From Ruminococcus sp. UBA7014 (GTDB taxonomy: Bacteria; Bacillota; Clostridia; Oscillospirales; Ruminococcaceae), in NCBI GenBank assembly GCA_002449575.1, contig DJXC01000222.1, positions 1 to 17,050 of the forward strand: a stretch of 17,050 nt of DNA, read 5' to 3'. Shown piece by piece: positions 7,951-15,270 of the stretch. The notes below the pieces were generated by a model. That model did no database searches, was not told the DNA's origin, and worked only from the letters and a program-made list of their open reading frames with translations. The translations under genes and the position numbers were made by a program. The stretch's first letter is position 1; every line of letters begins with the position of its first letter.

Positions 7951-10424
7951 ATATTTTCCTGGTTTTAACTGCTGTCTGCCTGCTGTTCTGTATCAGCACA
8001 GCCGGAATTCTGTTCCGGAAACAGCACATTGCAGAAATTGTAACACTGGGTATTGCATGGTTTTTCTGTTCATATATCATCAGTACAATGCTGCTGTTTC
8101 TGCTGAATGTGTTCACACTGGAACGAGGAATACAGGCTGCCTGTCTGACAAGTGCGGTTGTTTTTCTGACTTCGGCACTGACAAGTGAGAAAGTGCATTT
8201 GAAAGAGATGAAATCTGCATTCCGTCCTGAAAAAGAACTGCGGATTTTTATCGTTCCGCTGCTGATTTCGCTGGCAGGTGTACTGTTTGTCAGTCAGAAA
8301 AATGAACTGTTCGGCATGGGACAGGATGAAGGCGTTTATCAGTGTGAAGCAATTAATTTTATCTGTGATTATGACAGCAGACAGCAGGATTTTGAAGAAT
8401 ATCAGCTGCTTGCTTCTGATGAAGCAAGAGAAAATTTCCGCATTTCTGTGCATAACAAGCTTGTAGGCTATGACATTCCGTCAGAAGATTATCCGGAAAC
8501 CGTCTATAACAGAGAAGTGAGTCCGGTATCCGGAATTTATCACGGTATTCCGACATATCCGGCAGTACTTGCCCTGTGGGGAAAATTATTCGGCATTGCA
8601 CATATGGCAGATGTACAGACAGTGTTTTATCTGCTGAGTATATTTCTGATATGTTTTATCTGTGATAATCTGAAATTAAAGCCATTTTCCAAGCTGATGG
8701 CTGCCACACTGACAGCACTGTCTCCGGTGGTGATATGGGTTGCTAAATCTTCTTTGACAGAAATGTTCCTGTCCGTCCTGATGCTGCTGTTCCTCTATTT
8801 TATGACTAATCAGGAACGCCCGGAATATTGTGGATTTTCTTTTCTGCCGATAGCGGTATTCAGTTGTTATCATGTTTCTGTTTATACACTCATGCCGTAT
8901 TTTATGATAATTTATGCAGGAATGTATTTTTTCACGAAGAAAAAATCCTTTGCGGCAATGCTGCTGTTTTCTGTACTGGGCTATCTGCTGAGTTATTTGA
9001 TGATGCGCCATGTACAGCCATTCTACACAATGAATAATTATCGCTTTGTCTTTAATGAGCATATCAACATACAGAATATTACAGAAACCGTTCTGATAAC
9101 TAGCAGTGTTCTGCTGATTGTATGCATGGCATATATCATGCTTGTCTGGAAACTGAAAAAAACAGTAACTCTGGAAGCATTTCTGGAACGTCTGGAAAAC
9201 AAAGTTCTTATGCAGTGGATGATTATTTGTCTGACTGCACTGCCACTGATTTATATGCTGTATAAAGCTTTCAGCAAACTGGATTCCATTGCAGATATTT
9301 CCGCACTGACACTTTCCGGATTTGTACTGAATGCCGGATTTCTGCTGATTCCTGCCGGAATCGCTGCATTGTTCATCCGTCCGAAACTGTTTCTGGAAAG
9401 CAAAGAAACACTTGTGATTTTCATTTCATTTTTCTACTGCGTGCTGATTTACTCTGCATTTTTAAGATTTCAGATAGATTATTATTATTACTATGCACGG
9501 TATTTAGTGCCATTTGTGCCGGTGGCAGTGCTGTTTGCAGTTGTCGCTCTGGACAAGACAGAGAAAAGAATTTCAATCACCTGCGGAATGATTAGTCTGC
9601 TCACAGTTCTGCCCTATTCCGGATTTCTCATGACACATAAAGATGATACACGCATGGAATGGAGCGTTCTGGAAGATATTACAGAACAAATTCCGTCAGA
9701 TGCCTGTGTAGTGATTGAAACAGAAACATTACCGACCATGTGGCTGCCTGTCCGTGCTGTTACCGGAGCGGCTGTTTATCCGTCAGAAAAAAATATCACA
9801 GACCAGTTCCGGACACTTTCAGAACGCTATGAGAAGATTTATTTTCTCAGCACTTCTGACTATACTTACCGGCTGGACAGCAATCTGGAAATCTGTTATC
9901 AGAATACTGTGCATCTTTCTGAAGATGATAATTTTGGAGAATTTTCTTCTATGCCAATGCGGTTTACGGAAAAAACAGAAGCATTATATCTCTATCAGTA
10001 TCTGAATTATCAGACTGTTTACACTGCTGAAGACATTTTTCGTTTTCAGCTTTATGGCATTGACAAGCTGGATAAAGACTACTGCTGGACAGGCAGTCAA
10101 ACCTCTGCTGTTCGCTGTACACTTCCGAAAGAGAATTATATGATGACACTTAAACTTGGCAGCAGTCTGCCGCTGAAAGAAATGAGAAAAGAGCGTTTTC
10201 CCATCCGGATTTCTGTCAATGGCGTATATATTGGAGGAGAAATTCTTACAGAACAGAATAACCCTCAAATAATTACTGTCCATATTCCGGAAGCGTATCT
10301 CAATGACGGAACGAATATTATCAGTTTCCAGACAGATTTATGGTCGGCTTCTGCCGTCAATCCGAAAGATAACAGAATTATCGGAATCCCGCTCAAATCA
10401 CTTGCATTTCAGAAAAGGAGCTGA
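7947..10424 (+). CDS. Large GT-C-like membrane glycosyltransferase with extracytoplasmic C-terminal domain
   Basis: This 825-residue protein has about a dozen hydrophobic segments spread over residues 1-555, then a soluble region (about 560-825). After the third to fourth segments comes GMGQDEGVYQ (123-132). The Asp-Glu pair (127-128) in the first large outer loop is the expected catalytic site of GT-C enzymes, which use polyprenyl-phosphate sugars outside the membrane. DYYYYYARYLVPFVP (511-525) resembles the aromatic/Arg-Tyr motif before a late helix in GT39/GT83-like proteins. The C-terminal 120 residues (about 700-825), with ISVNGVYIGG and DGTNIISF, look like a beta-sandwich that may bind glycan. 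It is followed after 2 nt by a polyprenyl-phosphate GT2, its probable donor-making partner. Family membership is inferred from topology and motif, not from close similarity. Confidence 0.75.
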   Translation: MNIFLVLTAVCLLFCISTAGILFRKQHIAEIVTLGIAWFFCSYIISTMLLFLLNVFTLERGIQAACLTSAVVFLTSALTSEKVHLKEMKSAFRPEKELRIFIVPLLISLAGVLFVSQKNELFGMGQDEGVYQCEAINFICDYDSRQQDFEEYQLLASDEARENFRISVHNKLVGYDIPSEDYPETVYNREVSPVSGIYHGIPTYPAVLALWGKLFGIAHMADVQTVFYLLSIFLICFICDNLKLKPFSKLMAATLTALSPVVIWVAKSSLTEMFLSVLMLLFLYFMTNQERPEYCGFSFLPIAVFSCYHVSVYTLMPYFMIIYAGMYFFTKKKSFAAMLLFSVLGYLLSYLMMRHVQPFYTMNNYRFVFNEHINIQNITETVLITSSVLLIVCMAYIMLVWKLKKTVTLEAFLERLENKVLMQWMIICLTALPLIYMLYKAFSKLDSIADISALTLSGFVLNAGFLLIPAGIAALFIRPKLFLESKETLVIFISFFYCVLIYSAFLRFQIDYYYYYARYLVPFVPVAVLFAVVALDKTEKRISITCGMISLLTVLPYSGFLMTHKDDTRMEWSVLEDITEQIPSDACVVIETETLPTMWLPVRAVTGAAVYPSEKNITDQFRTLSERYEKIYFLSTSDYTYRLDSNLEICYQNTVHLSEDDNFGEFSSMPMRFTEKTEALYLYQYLNYQTVYTAEDIFRFQLYGIDKLDKDYCWTGSQTSAVRCTLPKENYMMTLKLGSSLPLKEMRKERFPIRISVNGVYIGGEILTEQNNPQIITVHIPEAYLNDGTNIISFQTDLWSASAVNPKDNRIIGIPLKSLAFQKRS

Positions 10425-10426
10425 CT

Positions 10427-11416
10427 ATGAAATTAATCATTCAAATTCCATGTTATAACGAAGAAGAAACGCTGGAACTTGCTTACCGTGATTTGCCCCG
10501 GCATATCAAAGGCATTGACGAAATTGAATATTTAATCATCAATGACGGCAGTCAGGATAATACAGTGCAGAAAGCCCGTGAACTGGGATTTCATCATATT
10601 GTCTCCTTCAAGCAGAACAAAGGGCTTGCAAAGGGCTTTATGGCGGGACTGGATGCCTGTCTGCATCTGGGTGCGGATATTATTGTCAATACTGATGCCG
10701 ATAATCAGTACTGCGGTGCAGATATAAAAAAACTTGTCAGACCAATTCTTGAAGAAAAAGCGGATATTGTCATTGGTGAGAGACCTATTGACCAGACGGA
10801 ACATTTTTCATGGCAGAAAAAGAAATTTCAGCATCTGGGGAGCTGGGTTGTCCGGATAGCTTCCGGAACAGATATTCCGGATGCGCCGAGCGGCTTCCGG
10901 GCTTATTCCCGTGAAGCTGCACTTCGGCTGAATGTTGTGAACGAATATACCTATACACTGGAGACTATCATTCAGGCAGGACATAATAAAATTGCCATGA
11001 CTTCCGTCCCTGTCCGGACAAATGCCGAAACCAGACCTTCCCGGCTGTTTTCCAGCATGTGGAAATATATGAAACGTTCTGCAACAGTCATTACACGTTC
11101 TTTTGTCATGTACAGACCTCTGAAATTTTTCAGCATTGTCGGCGGCATCCTGTTTTTGTTCGGGGCAGTACTGGGAATCCGGTTTCTGATATTTATGGCA
11201 ATGGGTGACGGGAAAGGGCATGTGCAGTCTTTGATTCTGACTGCAATTCTCATCATGATGGGCTTTCAGACTATTACAATCGGACTGCTTGGAGATACCA
11301 TTGCAGCAAACCGGAAAATTCTGGAAGATGTACAGTATCGTGTCCGTAAAATAGAATGCGAACCGCACCGGAAAAGGATAACAAGTCATGAAAAAAAAGC
11401 TGATTCCTATCATTAA
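10427..11416 (+). CDS. Polyprenyl-phosphate glycosyltransferase, GT2 (DPM1/GtrB type)
   Basis: This 329-residue protein has a GT2 domain in residues 1-225 and two transmembrane helices near 233-257 and 266-290. IPCYNEEE (7-14), NDGS (39-42) and the metal-binding TDADNQ (89-94) are the expected GT-A motifs, and DAPSGFRAYS (152-161) matches the DPM1-like subgroup. Such enzymes load a sugar from a nucleotide donor onto undecaprenyl phosphate at the inner membrane face. The product is flipped and used by GT-C enzymes outside. The gene lies between the GT-C-like gene and a flippase-like gene, forming a complete donor module. GGAG precedes the ATG closely. The C-terminal tail (about 310-329) is basic and overlaps the next gene by 29 nt. 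Confidence 0.93.
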   Translation: MKLIIQIPCYNEEETLELAYRDLPRHIKGIDEIEYLIINDGSQDNTVQKARELGFHHIVSFKQNKGLAKGFMAGLDACLHLGADIIVNTDADNQYCGADIKKLVRPILEEKADIVIGERPIDQTEHFSWQKKKFQHLGSWVVRIASGTDIPDAPSGFRAYSREAALRLNVVNEYTYTLETIIQAGHNKIAMTSVPVRTNAETRPSRLFSSMWKYMKRSATVITRSFVMYRPLKFFSIVGGILFLFGAVLGIRFLIFMAMGDGKGHVQSLILTAILIMMGFQTITIGLLGDTIAANRKILEDVQYRVRKIECEPHRKRITSHEKKADSYH

Positions 11417-12308
11417 GATAATTTTCTTTTTATTAGTCATTTATTTTCTGGGGCGTTATTTTCTGGATAACTGGGACAAAATAAAAGAAATTAACTGGAA
11501 TATTGACATTTTCAGCCTGACAGTATCATTTCTGCTGTATTTTGTATATATTATCACACTGGCTTCTCTATGGCATTTTATCACAAAACTGAATCAGTGC
11601 AGCATACGACATTCCAATGCTGTCATTGCCTACCTGTATTCCATTCCCGGGAAATATATCCCCGGAAAAGTCTTTATGTTAGCAGCAAGATGTCCGGCAT
11701 ATGAAAAAAAGGGCAGACCGCTCCGGAAAATTACAGTATGTTTTCTGCTGGAAAATGCCTGTACACTGTTAGGAGCGGCGTTTTTGTTTCTGATTTCGCT
11801 GTTTTTCTTTCCGAATGATTTGCTTGAAAAATATAAATACTGGACAATTCTGCTAATGATTGCCTTTTTCATCTGCATCAATCCGAGGATAATTAATTTT
11901 TTTCTTGGCATTATCGGCAAAATTGCAAAAAAAGATATGCTGATTCCGGTAACTTATCCGGAAATGCTGAAAACGGTATTATTATTTATTTTGAACTGGC
12001 TGATTGTCGGTTCAGGGTTTTATATGCTAGTACATGCGATTTACCCCGTTCCGGCATCACAATGGCTGTATATTGGTGGAATTTACGGATTATCGACAAT
12101 TATCGGCATTCTTGCATTATTTGCGCCGAGTGGCTTAGGCGTTCGGGAAGGAATTCTGACTGCTGGACTTTGTCTCATCATGCCGGAAGAATATGCTTTA
12201 ACAATTTCGCTGATTTCGAGATTATGGCAGACTGCTGCCGAAATCATTTTAGTTTCTGGTGCATTTCTGGTGAATCAGGTCATCCGGATGAAAGAAAAAA
12301 AGAATTAA
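11388..12308 (+). CDS. Flippase-like membrane protein (lysylphosphatidylglycerol synthase TM family, UPF0104)
   Basis: This 306-residue protein has about eight hydrophobic segments and the family's signature APSGLGVREG (246-255) before the last two helices. SIPGKYIPGKV (85-95) is another conserved loop. The family includes the membrane half of MprF, which flips lysyl-phosphatidylglycerol, and many stand-alone proteins next to polyprenol glycosyltransferases. No lysyl-transferase domain is attached here. It overlaps the GT2 gene by 29 nt, so its translation is probably coupled. The context suggests it flips the undecaprenyl-phosphate sugar made by that GT2, in place of GtrA, which is absent. 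Family is firm; substrate is inference. It is the last gene of the operon. Confidence 0.87.
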   Translation: MKKKLIPIIKIIFFLLVIYFLGRYFLDNWDKIKEINWNIDIFSLTVSFLLYFVYIITLASLWHFITKLNQCSIRHSNAVIAYLYSIPGKYIPGKVFMLAARCPAYEKKGRPLRKITVCFLLENACTLLGAAFLFLISLFFFPNDLLEKYKYWTILLMIAFFICINPRIINFFLGIIGKIAKKDMLIPVTYPEMLKTVLLFILNWLIVGSGFYMLVHAIYPVPASQWLYIGGIYGLSTIIGILALFAPSGLGVREGILTAGLCLIMPEEYALTISLISRLWQTAAEIILVSGAFLVNQVIRMKEKKN

Positions 12309-12314
12309 AATATT

Positions 12315-12346
12315 CCCTGCTCTCCGGAGCAGGGCTGTATTTTTTC
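12315..12346 (+). terminator. Probable terminator of the glycan operon
   Basis: CCCTGCTC (12315-12322) pairs perfectly with GAGCAGGG (12327-12334) around TCCG. The T-rich run (about 12339-12345) starts 4-5 nt after the stem, so termination may be incomplete and leave some read-through into the next module. Confidence 0.7.
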
Positions 12347-12355
12347 AGGAATGGG

Positions 12356-12385
12356 GGTATATTCCGGTTTTGTCCGGCATATGCT
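12356..12385 (+). promoter_or_regulatory. Candidate sporulation (sigma-E-like) promoter
   Basis: GGTATATT (12356-12363) and CATATGCT (12378-12385) are 14 bp apart. This resembles the sigma-E pattern of a -35 like GTCATATT, about 14 bp, then CATACAAT. The -35 fits well; the -10 matches only in CATA and the final T. No vegetative promoter is visible in the gap. A transcript would start near 12393, just before the ribosome binding site. Mother-cell expression would suit the leaderless peptidoglycan-active proteins downstream. Confidence 0.4.
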
Positions 12386-12420
12386 TGGAAAGAATCTATT
12401 CTGAAAGCGAGGTTATCTGC

Positions 12421-13302
12421 ATGTCAGATTCTGTTTCTGAACTTGCACGGAAATATCGTGAAGAAATGATGCGTATGTACAGCACACGCCGTCCGCCGAT
12501 GCCACCCCCGAAACCGCCTGAACCTCCAAGACCTCCTGAACCGCCTCGCCCTCCGGTTTGTCCACCGTGTGAACCTCCAAGACCTCCAAGACCGCCCCGT
12601 CCTCAGCCTCGTACCGTTCTCCCGGTTGCTGCCGAACCGGAAGAAATTCCTGAACCTGTTACAGAAGAATTCACAGAACCCGAACTTCCTGAACCTGTTA
12701 CAGAAGAATTCACAGAACCTGAACTTCCTGAACCTGTTACAGAAGAGTTCACAGAACCTGAACTTCCTGAACCTGTTACAGAAGAGTTCACAGAACCTGT
12801 TGAAGAAAAAATTTTCCGAGAAGATTTCAGTGACCCCATTCTGCCGGATTATATGCAGCCGGAAACACCTGTCCTGCCAAGCGAATGGCAGGCACAGGAA
12901 GATTATGAAAAACGAAATACTGCCGAAGGCAAACTCTATATTGTTGCAGCAGCAGCAGACAGTGCCTACCCCGTTCCCGGTGCAAGAGTGACGGTTTATA
13001 CCAGAATCGGTGATAAAATACAGCTGAACTATCTGCTTGTTACTGATGAAAGTGGTATGACTCCAATCGTAACACTTCCAGCACCTCCGGCTTCCCTTTC
13101 TCAAGACCCGGATAATGCTGTTCCCTATGCCGTGTGTGATATTAAAATTTATGCATCCGGCTATTTTCGTGAAGAAGCAAGAGATGTCCCCATTTTCGCC
13201 GGTGTCACTTCACGGCAGGAATTTCAGATGATTCCGCTTCCGCTTGCAGTGGATGAAGATAATGAAACTATCGTCTTTCCGTCTGAGACAGGAGGTGTGT
13301 AG
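12421..13302 (+). CDS. Proline-rich repeat protein with C-terminal carboxypeptidase-regulatory-like beta-sandwich
   Basis: From ATG 12421 the protein has 293 residues and no signal peptide. This start is preferred over ATG 12370 because GCGAGG (12407-12412) lies 8 nt before it and the next residues form a charged helix (MSDSVSELARKYREEMM). Residues about 24-62 are Pro/Arg-rich with a CPPC pair. Residues about 74-128 hold four copies of a 13-residue acidic repeat based on PEPVTEEFTEPEL. Residues about 165-280 form a beta-rich domain (GKLYIVAAAAD, PVPGARVTVYT, TDESGMTPIVTLPAPP) like the domain that precedes the SpoIID-like region in clostridial SleC-related proteins. The next gene starts directly after its stop, so here that domain is made as a separate chain. 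Function unknown; a spore-layer structural or regulatory partner is likely. Confidence 0.82.
   Translation: MSDSVSELARKYREEMMRMYSTRRPPMPPPKPPEPPRPPEPPRPPVCPPCEPPRPPRPPRPQPRTVLPVAAEPEEIPEPVTEEFTEPELPEPVTEEFTEPELPEPVTEEFTEPELPEPVTEEFTEPVEEKIFREDFSDPILPDYMQPETPVLPSEWQAQEDYEKRNTAEGKLYIVAAAADSAYPVPGARVTVYTRIGDKIQLNYLLVTDESGMTPIVTLPAPPASLSQDPDNAVPYAVCDIKIYASGYFREEARDVPIFAGVTSRQEFQMIPLPLAVDEDNETIVFPSETGGV
12649..12798 (+). repeat. In-frame 39-bp tandem repeat, about 3.8 copies
   Basis: Copies start at 12649, 12688, 12727 and 12766; the last is cut off after about 33 bp. Each encodes PEPVTEEFTEPEL. Copies 1 and 2 have GAATTC and copies 3 and 4 have GAGTTC. Copy 1 alone has CCC where the others have CCT. 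Near identity at synonymous sites points to recent expansion by slippage, and 39 bp preserves the frame. Confidence 0.95.
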
Positions 13303-14700
13303 ATGCTTACAGGAGAACCTTTTATTCCACAGAATATCACTGTTCATCTGGGCGCACCGGATGAGAATGCTTCTAATATAACACTTCCTTTTCCGGACTA
13401 TATCAAGAATGTTGCATCAAGTGAAATTTATCCTACATGGCCGGAAACCTCACTTCGGGCGAATATTTATGCAATAACGTCCTTTGCCCTGAACAGAATC
13501 TATACAGAATGGTACAGGTCAAGAAACTATCCGTTTGATATTACCTCTGTTACGCAGTATGACCAGAAATTTATTGAAGGGCGTGAAATTTATGATAATA
13601 TCTCCCGGCTGGTAGATGAATTATTTGATGATTATATCCGCCGGGAAGGTCGCATAGAACCATTATTTGCTGCATTCTGTAATGGTACGACTGTCACTTG
13701 CAGCGGCTTGTCTCAATGGGGAACTGTCGATTTGGCAAAACAAGGGCTTCTGCCTTATGAAATTCTGCAATATTATTACGGAGATGATATTACTATTGTG
13801 AAAAATGCGCCTGTCCGGACAAATACGCCCTCTTATCCGGGAACAGTACTTGTTCCGGGAACTTCCAGTCCACCCGTACAAACTGTACAGATTCAGTTGA
13901 ACCGCATTTCCCGGAACTATCCGGCAATTCCAAAAATTCCGGATGCCAGCGGCTATTTTGATTCTGCTACTGAAAACGCTGTCCGTACTTTTCAGCGTGT
14001 GTTCAACCTGCCGGAAACCGGAACAATTGACAAAGCAACATGGTATAAAATTGAATATATCTATACCAGTGTGAAACGCCTTGCTGAACTTGATTCTGAA
14101 GGCATTTCCCCCGGCGAATTTCCGACACAGTTTCAGGAAACCTTACAGGAAGATATGCAGAACGAACAAGTCCGTGGACTGCAATATTTTCTTGCAGTGG
14201 TTGGTGCATATTATGAAGCAGTTCAGCCGCTCAGAATTACGGGAATATTTGACGAACAAACGGAAATTTCTGTCAGGTCATTTCAGAAACTGTTCGGACT
14301 GCCCCAGACTGGTGTGGTTGATGAACGTACATGGGATGATATTTATCGTGCTTATGCCGGTATTGTGGAATCTATCCCAACGGAAGATGCAGAATATATT
14401 CCTGTACCTTATCCCGGAACGGTCTTACAGGAAGGCATGACCAGTGATTATGTCAGAATTTTACAGGAATATCTGACTTTTATTCATGAAACGATTCCGG
14501 AAATTCCGTCTGTCCGGAATACCGGTTATTTTGGACCTCTGACAAGAGCTTCCGTGACAGCATTCCAGAGATATTCCGGACTGCCCGAAAACGGTGCTGT
14601 TGGTGTTGTGACATGGGATGCCATCAGCGGATTGTATTCTGATTTAAGATTTGGCTATGACAAACGCCCCTATCAAGCACCCGGCTATGTCATTCGATAA
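13303..14700 (+). CDS. SpoIID/SleC-like protein with three peptidoglycan-binding domains
   Basis: This 465-residue protein lacks a signal peptide. Residues about 28-165 resemble the SpoIID/LytB fold as found in clostridial SleC-type cortex-lytic proteins. YIKNVASSEIYPTWP (33-47) contains a candidate catalytic Glu41. LRANIYAITSFALNRIYTEWY (51-71) and GLSQWGTVDLAKQG (135-148) followed by ILQYYYG (154-160) complete the pattern. Three PG_binding_1 domains follow at about 185-255, 280-350 and 370-445. Each ends in the GxFDxxTxxxVRxFQ...GLPxTGxVDxxTW pattern. SpoIID-type enzymes are lytic transglycosylases that cut glycan strands; cortex degradation or spore-coat attachment is the likely role. GGAGGTG (13291-13297) lies 5 nt before ATG, within the preceding gene. 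Lack of a signal peptide suits delivery from the mother cell. Activity is inferred. Confidence 0.85.
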   Translation: MLTGEPFIPQNITVHLGAPDENASNITLPFPDYIKNVASSEIYPTWPETSLRANIYAITSFALNRIYTEWYRSRNYPFDITSVTQYDQKFIEGREIYDNISRLVDELFDDYIRREGRIEPLFAAFCNGTTVTCSGLSQWGTVDLAKQGLLPYEILQYYYGDDITIVKNAPVRTNTPSYPGTVLVPGTSSPPVQTVQIQLNRISRNYPAIPKIPDASGYFDSATENAVRTFQRVFNLPETGTIDKATWYKIEYIYTSVKRLAELDSEGISPGEFPTQFQETLQEDMQNEQVRGLQYFLAVVGAYYEAVQPLRITGIFDEQTEISVRSFQKLFGLPQTGVVDERTWDDIYRAYAGIVESIPTEDAEYIPVPYPGTVLQEGMTSDYVRILQEYLTFIHETIPEIPSVRNTGYFGPLTRASVTAFQRYSGLPENGAVGVVTWDAISGLYSDLRFGYDKRPYQAPGYVIR

Positions 14701-14711
14701 AGGGAGATTTT

Positions 14712-15221
14712 ATGGCTTATACATCTGCACAGAAAAAGGCACATATTCAGGAGTTACAGAAATATCTGAATGCCATCGCCTATTATCATCCGGAAATTCC
14801 GTGCATCCTGCCGACCGGAATTTATGACGACAAAACCCGTGAAGCTGTCAGAGCATTTCAGAAATTTTGTCATCTGACTGAAAACGGAGAAACCAATCAG
14901 GCAACATGGGATAAAATTGTTTCTGTCTACCGGGAAGATATGAAAACCGTACCACAGCCGCTGGAAGCGTTTCCGAAGAAGAAAAACAAAGTTCTGAAAA
15001 TGGGAGAACATTGTTTTACAGTTGCCGTAATACAGGCGATACTGATGGAACTTTCCAAGAAATACAATAATCTGCCGGATATTGCTGTCACCGGCGATTA
15101 TAATGCCGATACTGTCCGGGCAGTTCAGTTATTTCAGAACATGTGCGCTCTGCCCGTAACCGGAGAGGTAGACTGTTCTACATGGAATATGCTTGCACAG
15201 TGCGGCTGTGACCTGCGGTAA
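14712..15221 (+). CDS. Double peptidoglycan-binding-domain protein
   Basis: This 169-residue protein consists almost wholly of two PG_binding_1 domains. The first covers about residues 6-72 (GIYDDKTREAVRAFQKF, then NGETNQATWDKI). The second covers about 95-163 (VTGDYNADTVRAVQLFQ, then VTGEVDCSTWN). A lysine-rich linker (about 85-95) joins them. There is no signal peptide and no catalytic domain, so it should act by binding wall or cortex. It closely resembles in style the domains of the preceding protein, from which it may derive by duplication. AAAGGGAG lies just before the ATG, 11 nt after the previous stop. It is the last gene of the three-gene module, ended by a shared terminator. Confidence 0.88.
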   Translation: MAYTSAQKKAHIQELQKYLNAIAYYHPEIPCILPTGIYDDKTREAVRAFQKFCHLTENGETNQATWDKIVSVYREDMKTVPQPLEAFPKKKNKVLKMGEHCFTVAVIQAILMELSKKYNNLPDIAVTGDYNADTVRAVQLFQNMCALPVTGEVDCSTWNMLAQCGCDLR

Positions 15222-15251
15222 AAAAATCCCTCTCATCAGAGAGGGATTTTT
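15222..15251. terminator. Bidirectional terminator between convergent units
   Basis: A perfect 13-bp stem pairs 15222-15234 with 15239-15251 around ATCA. It starts with five A and ends with five T residues, so it can terminate both the plus-strand peptidoglycan module and minus-strand lysC, whose stop codon is at 15271-15273. Confidence 0.93.
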
Positions 15252-15270
15252 GACAACATTTTGTTTATCA

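Noticed and set aside
12370..12420. Upstream ATG as the start of the Pro-rich protein
   Set aside because: It would fall before the candidate transcription start and has no ribosome binding site; ATG 12421 has GCGAGG at 8 nt.
12649..12798. CRISPR-like array
   Set aside because: Units are directly adjacent with no spacers and encode an in-frame peptide repeat.
12424..13104. Minus-strand frame rich in FCNRFRK repeats
   Set aside because: Pure mirror of the Pro-rich and 39-bp repeat region; the plus-strand frame has the start site and a real C-terminal domain.
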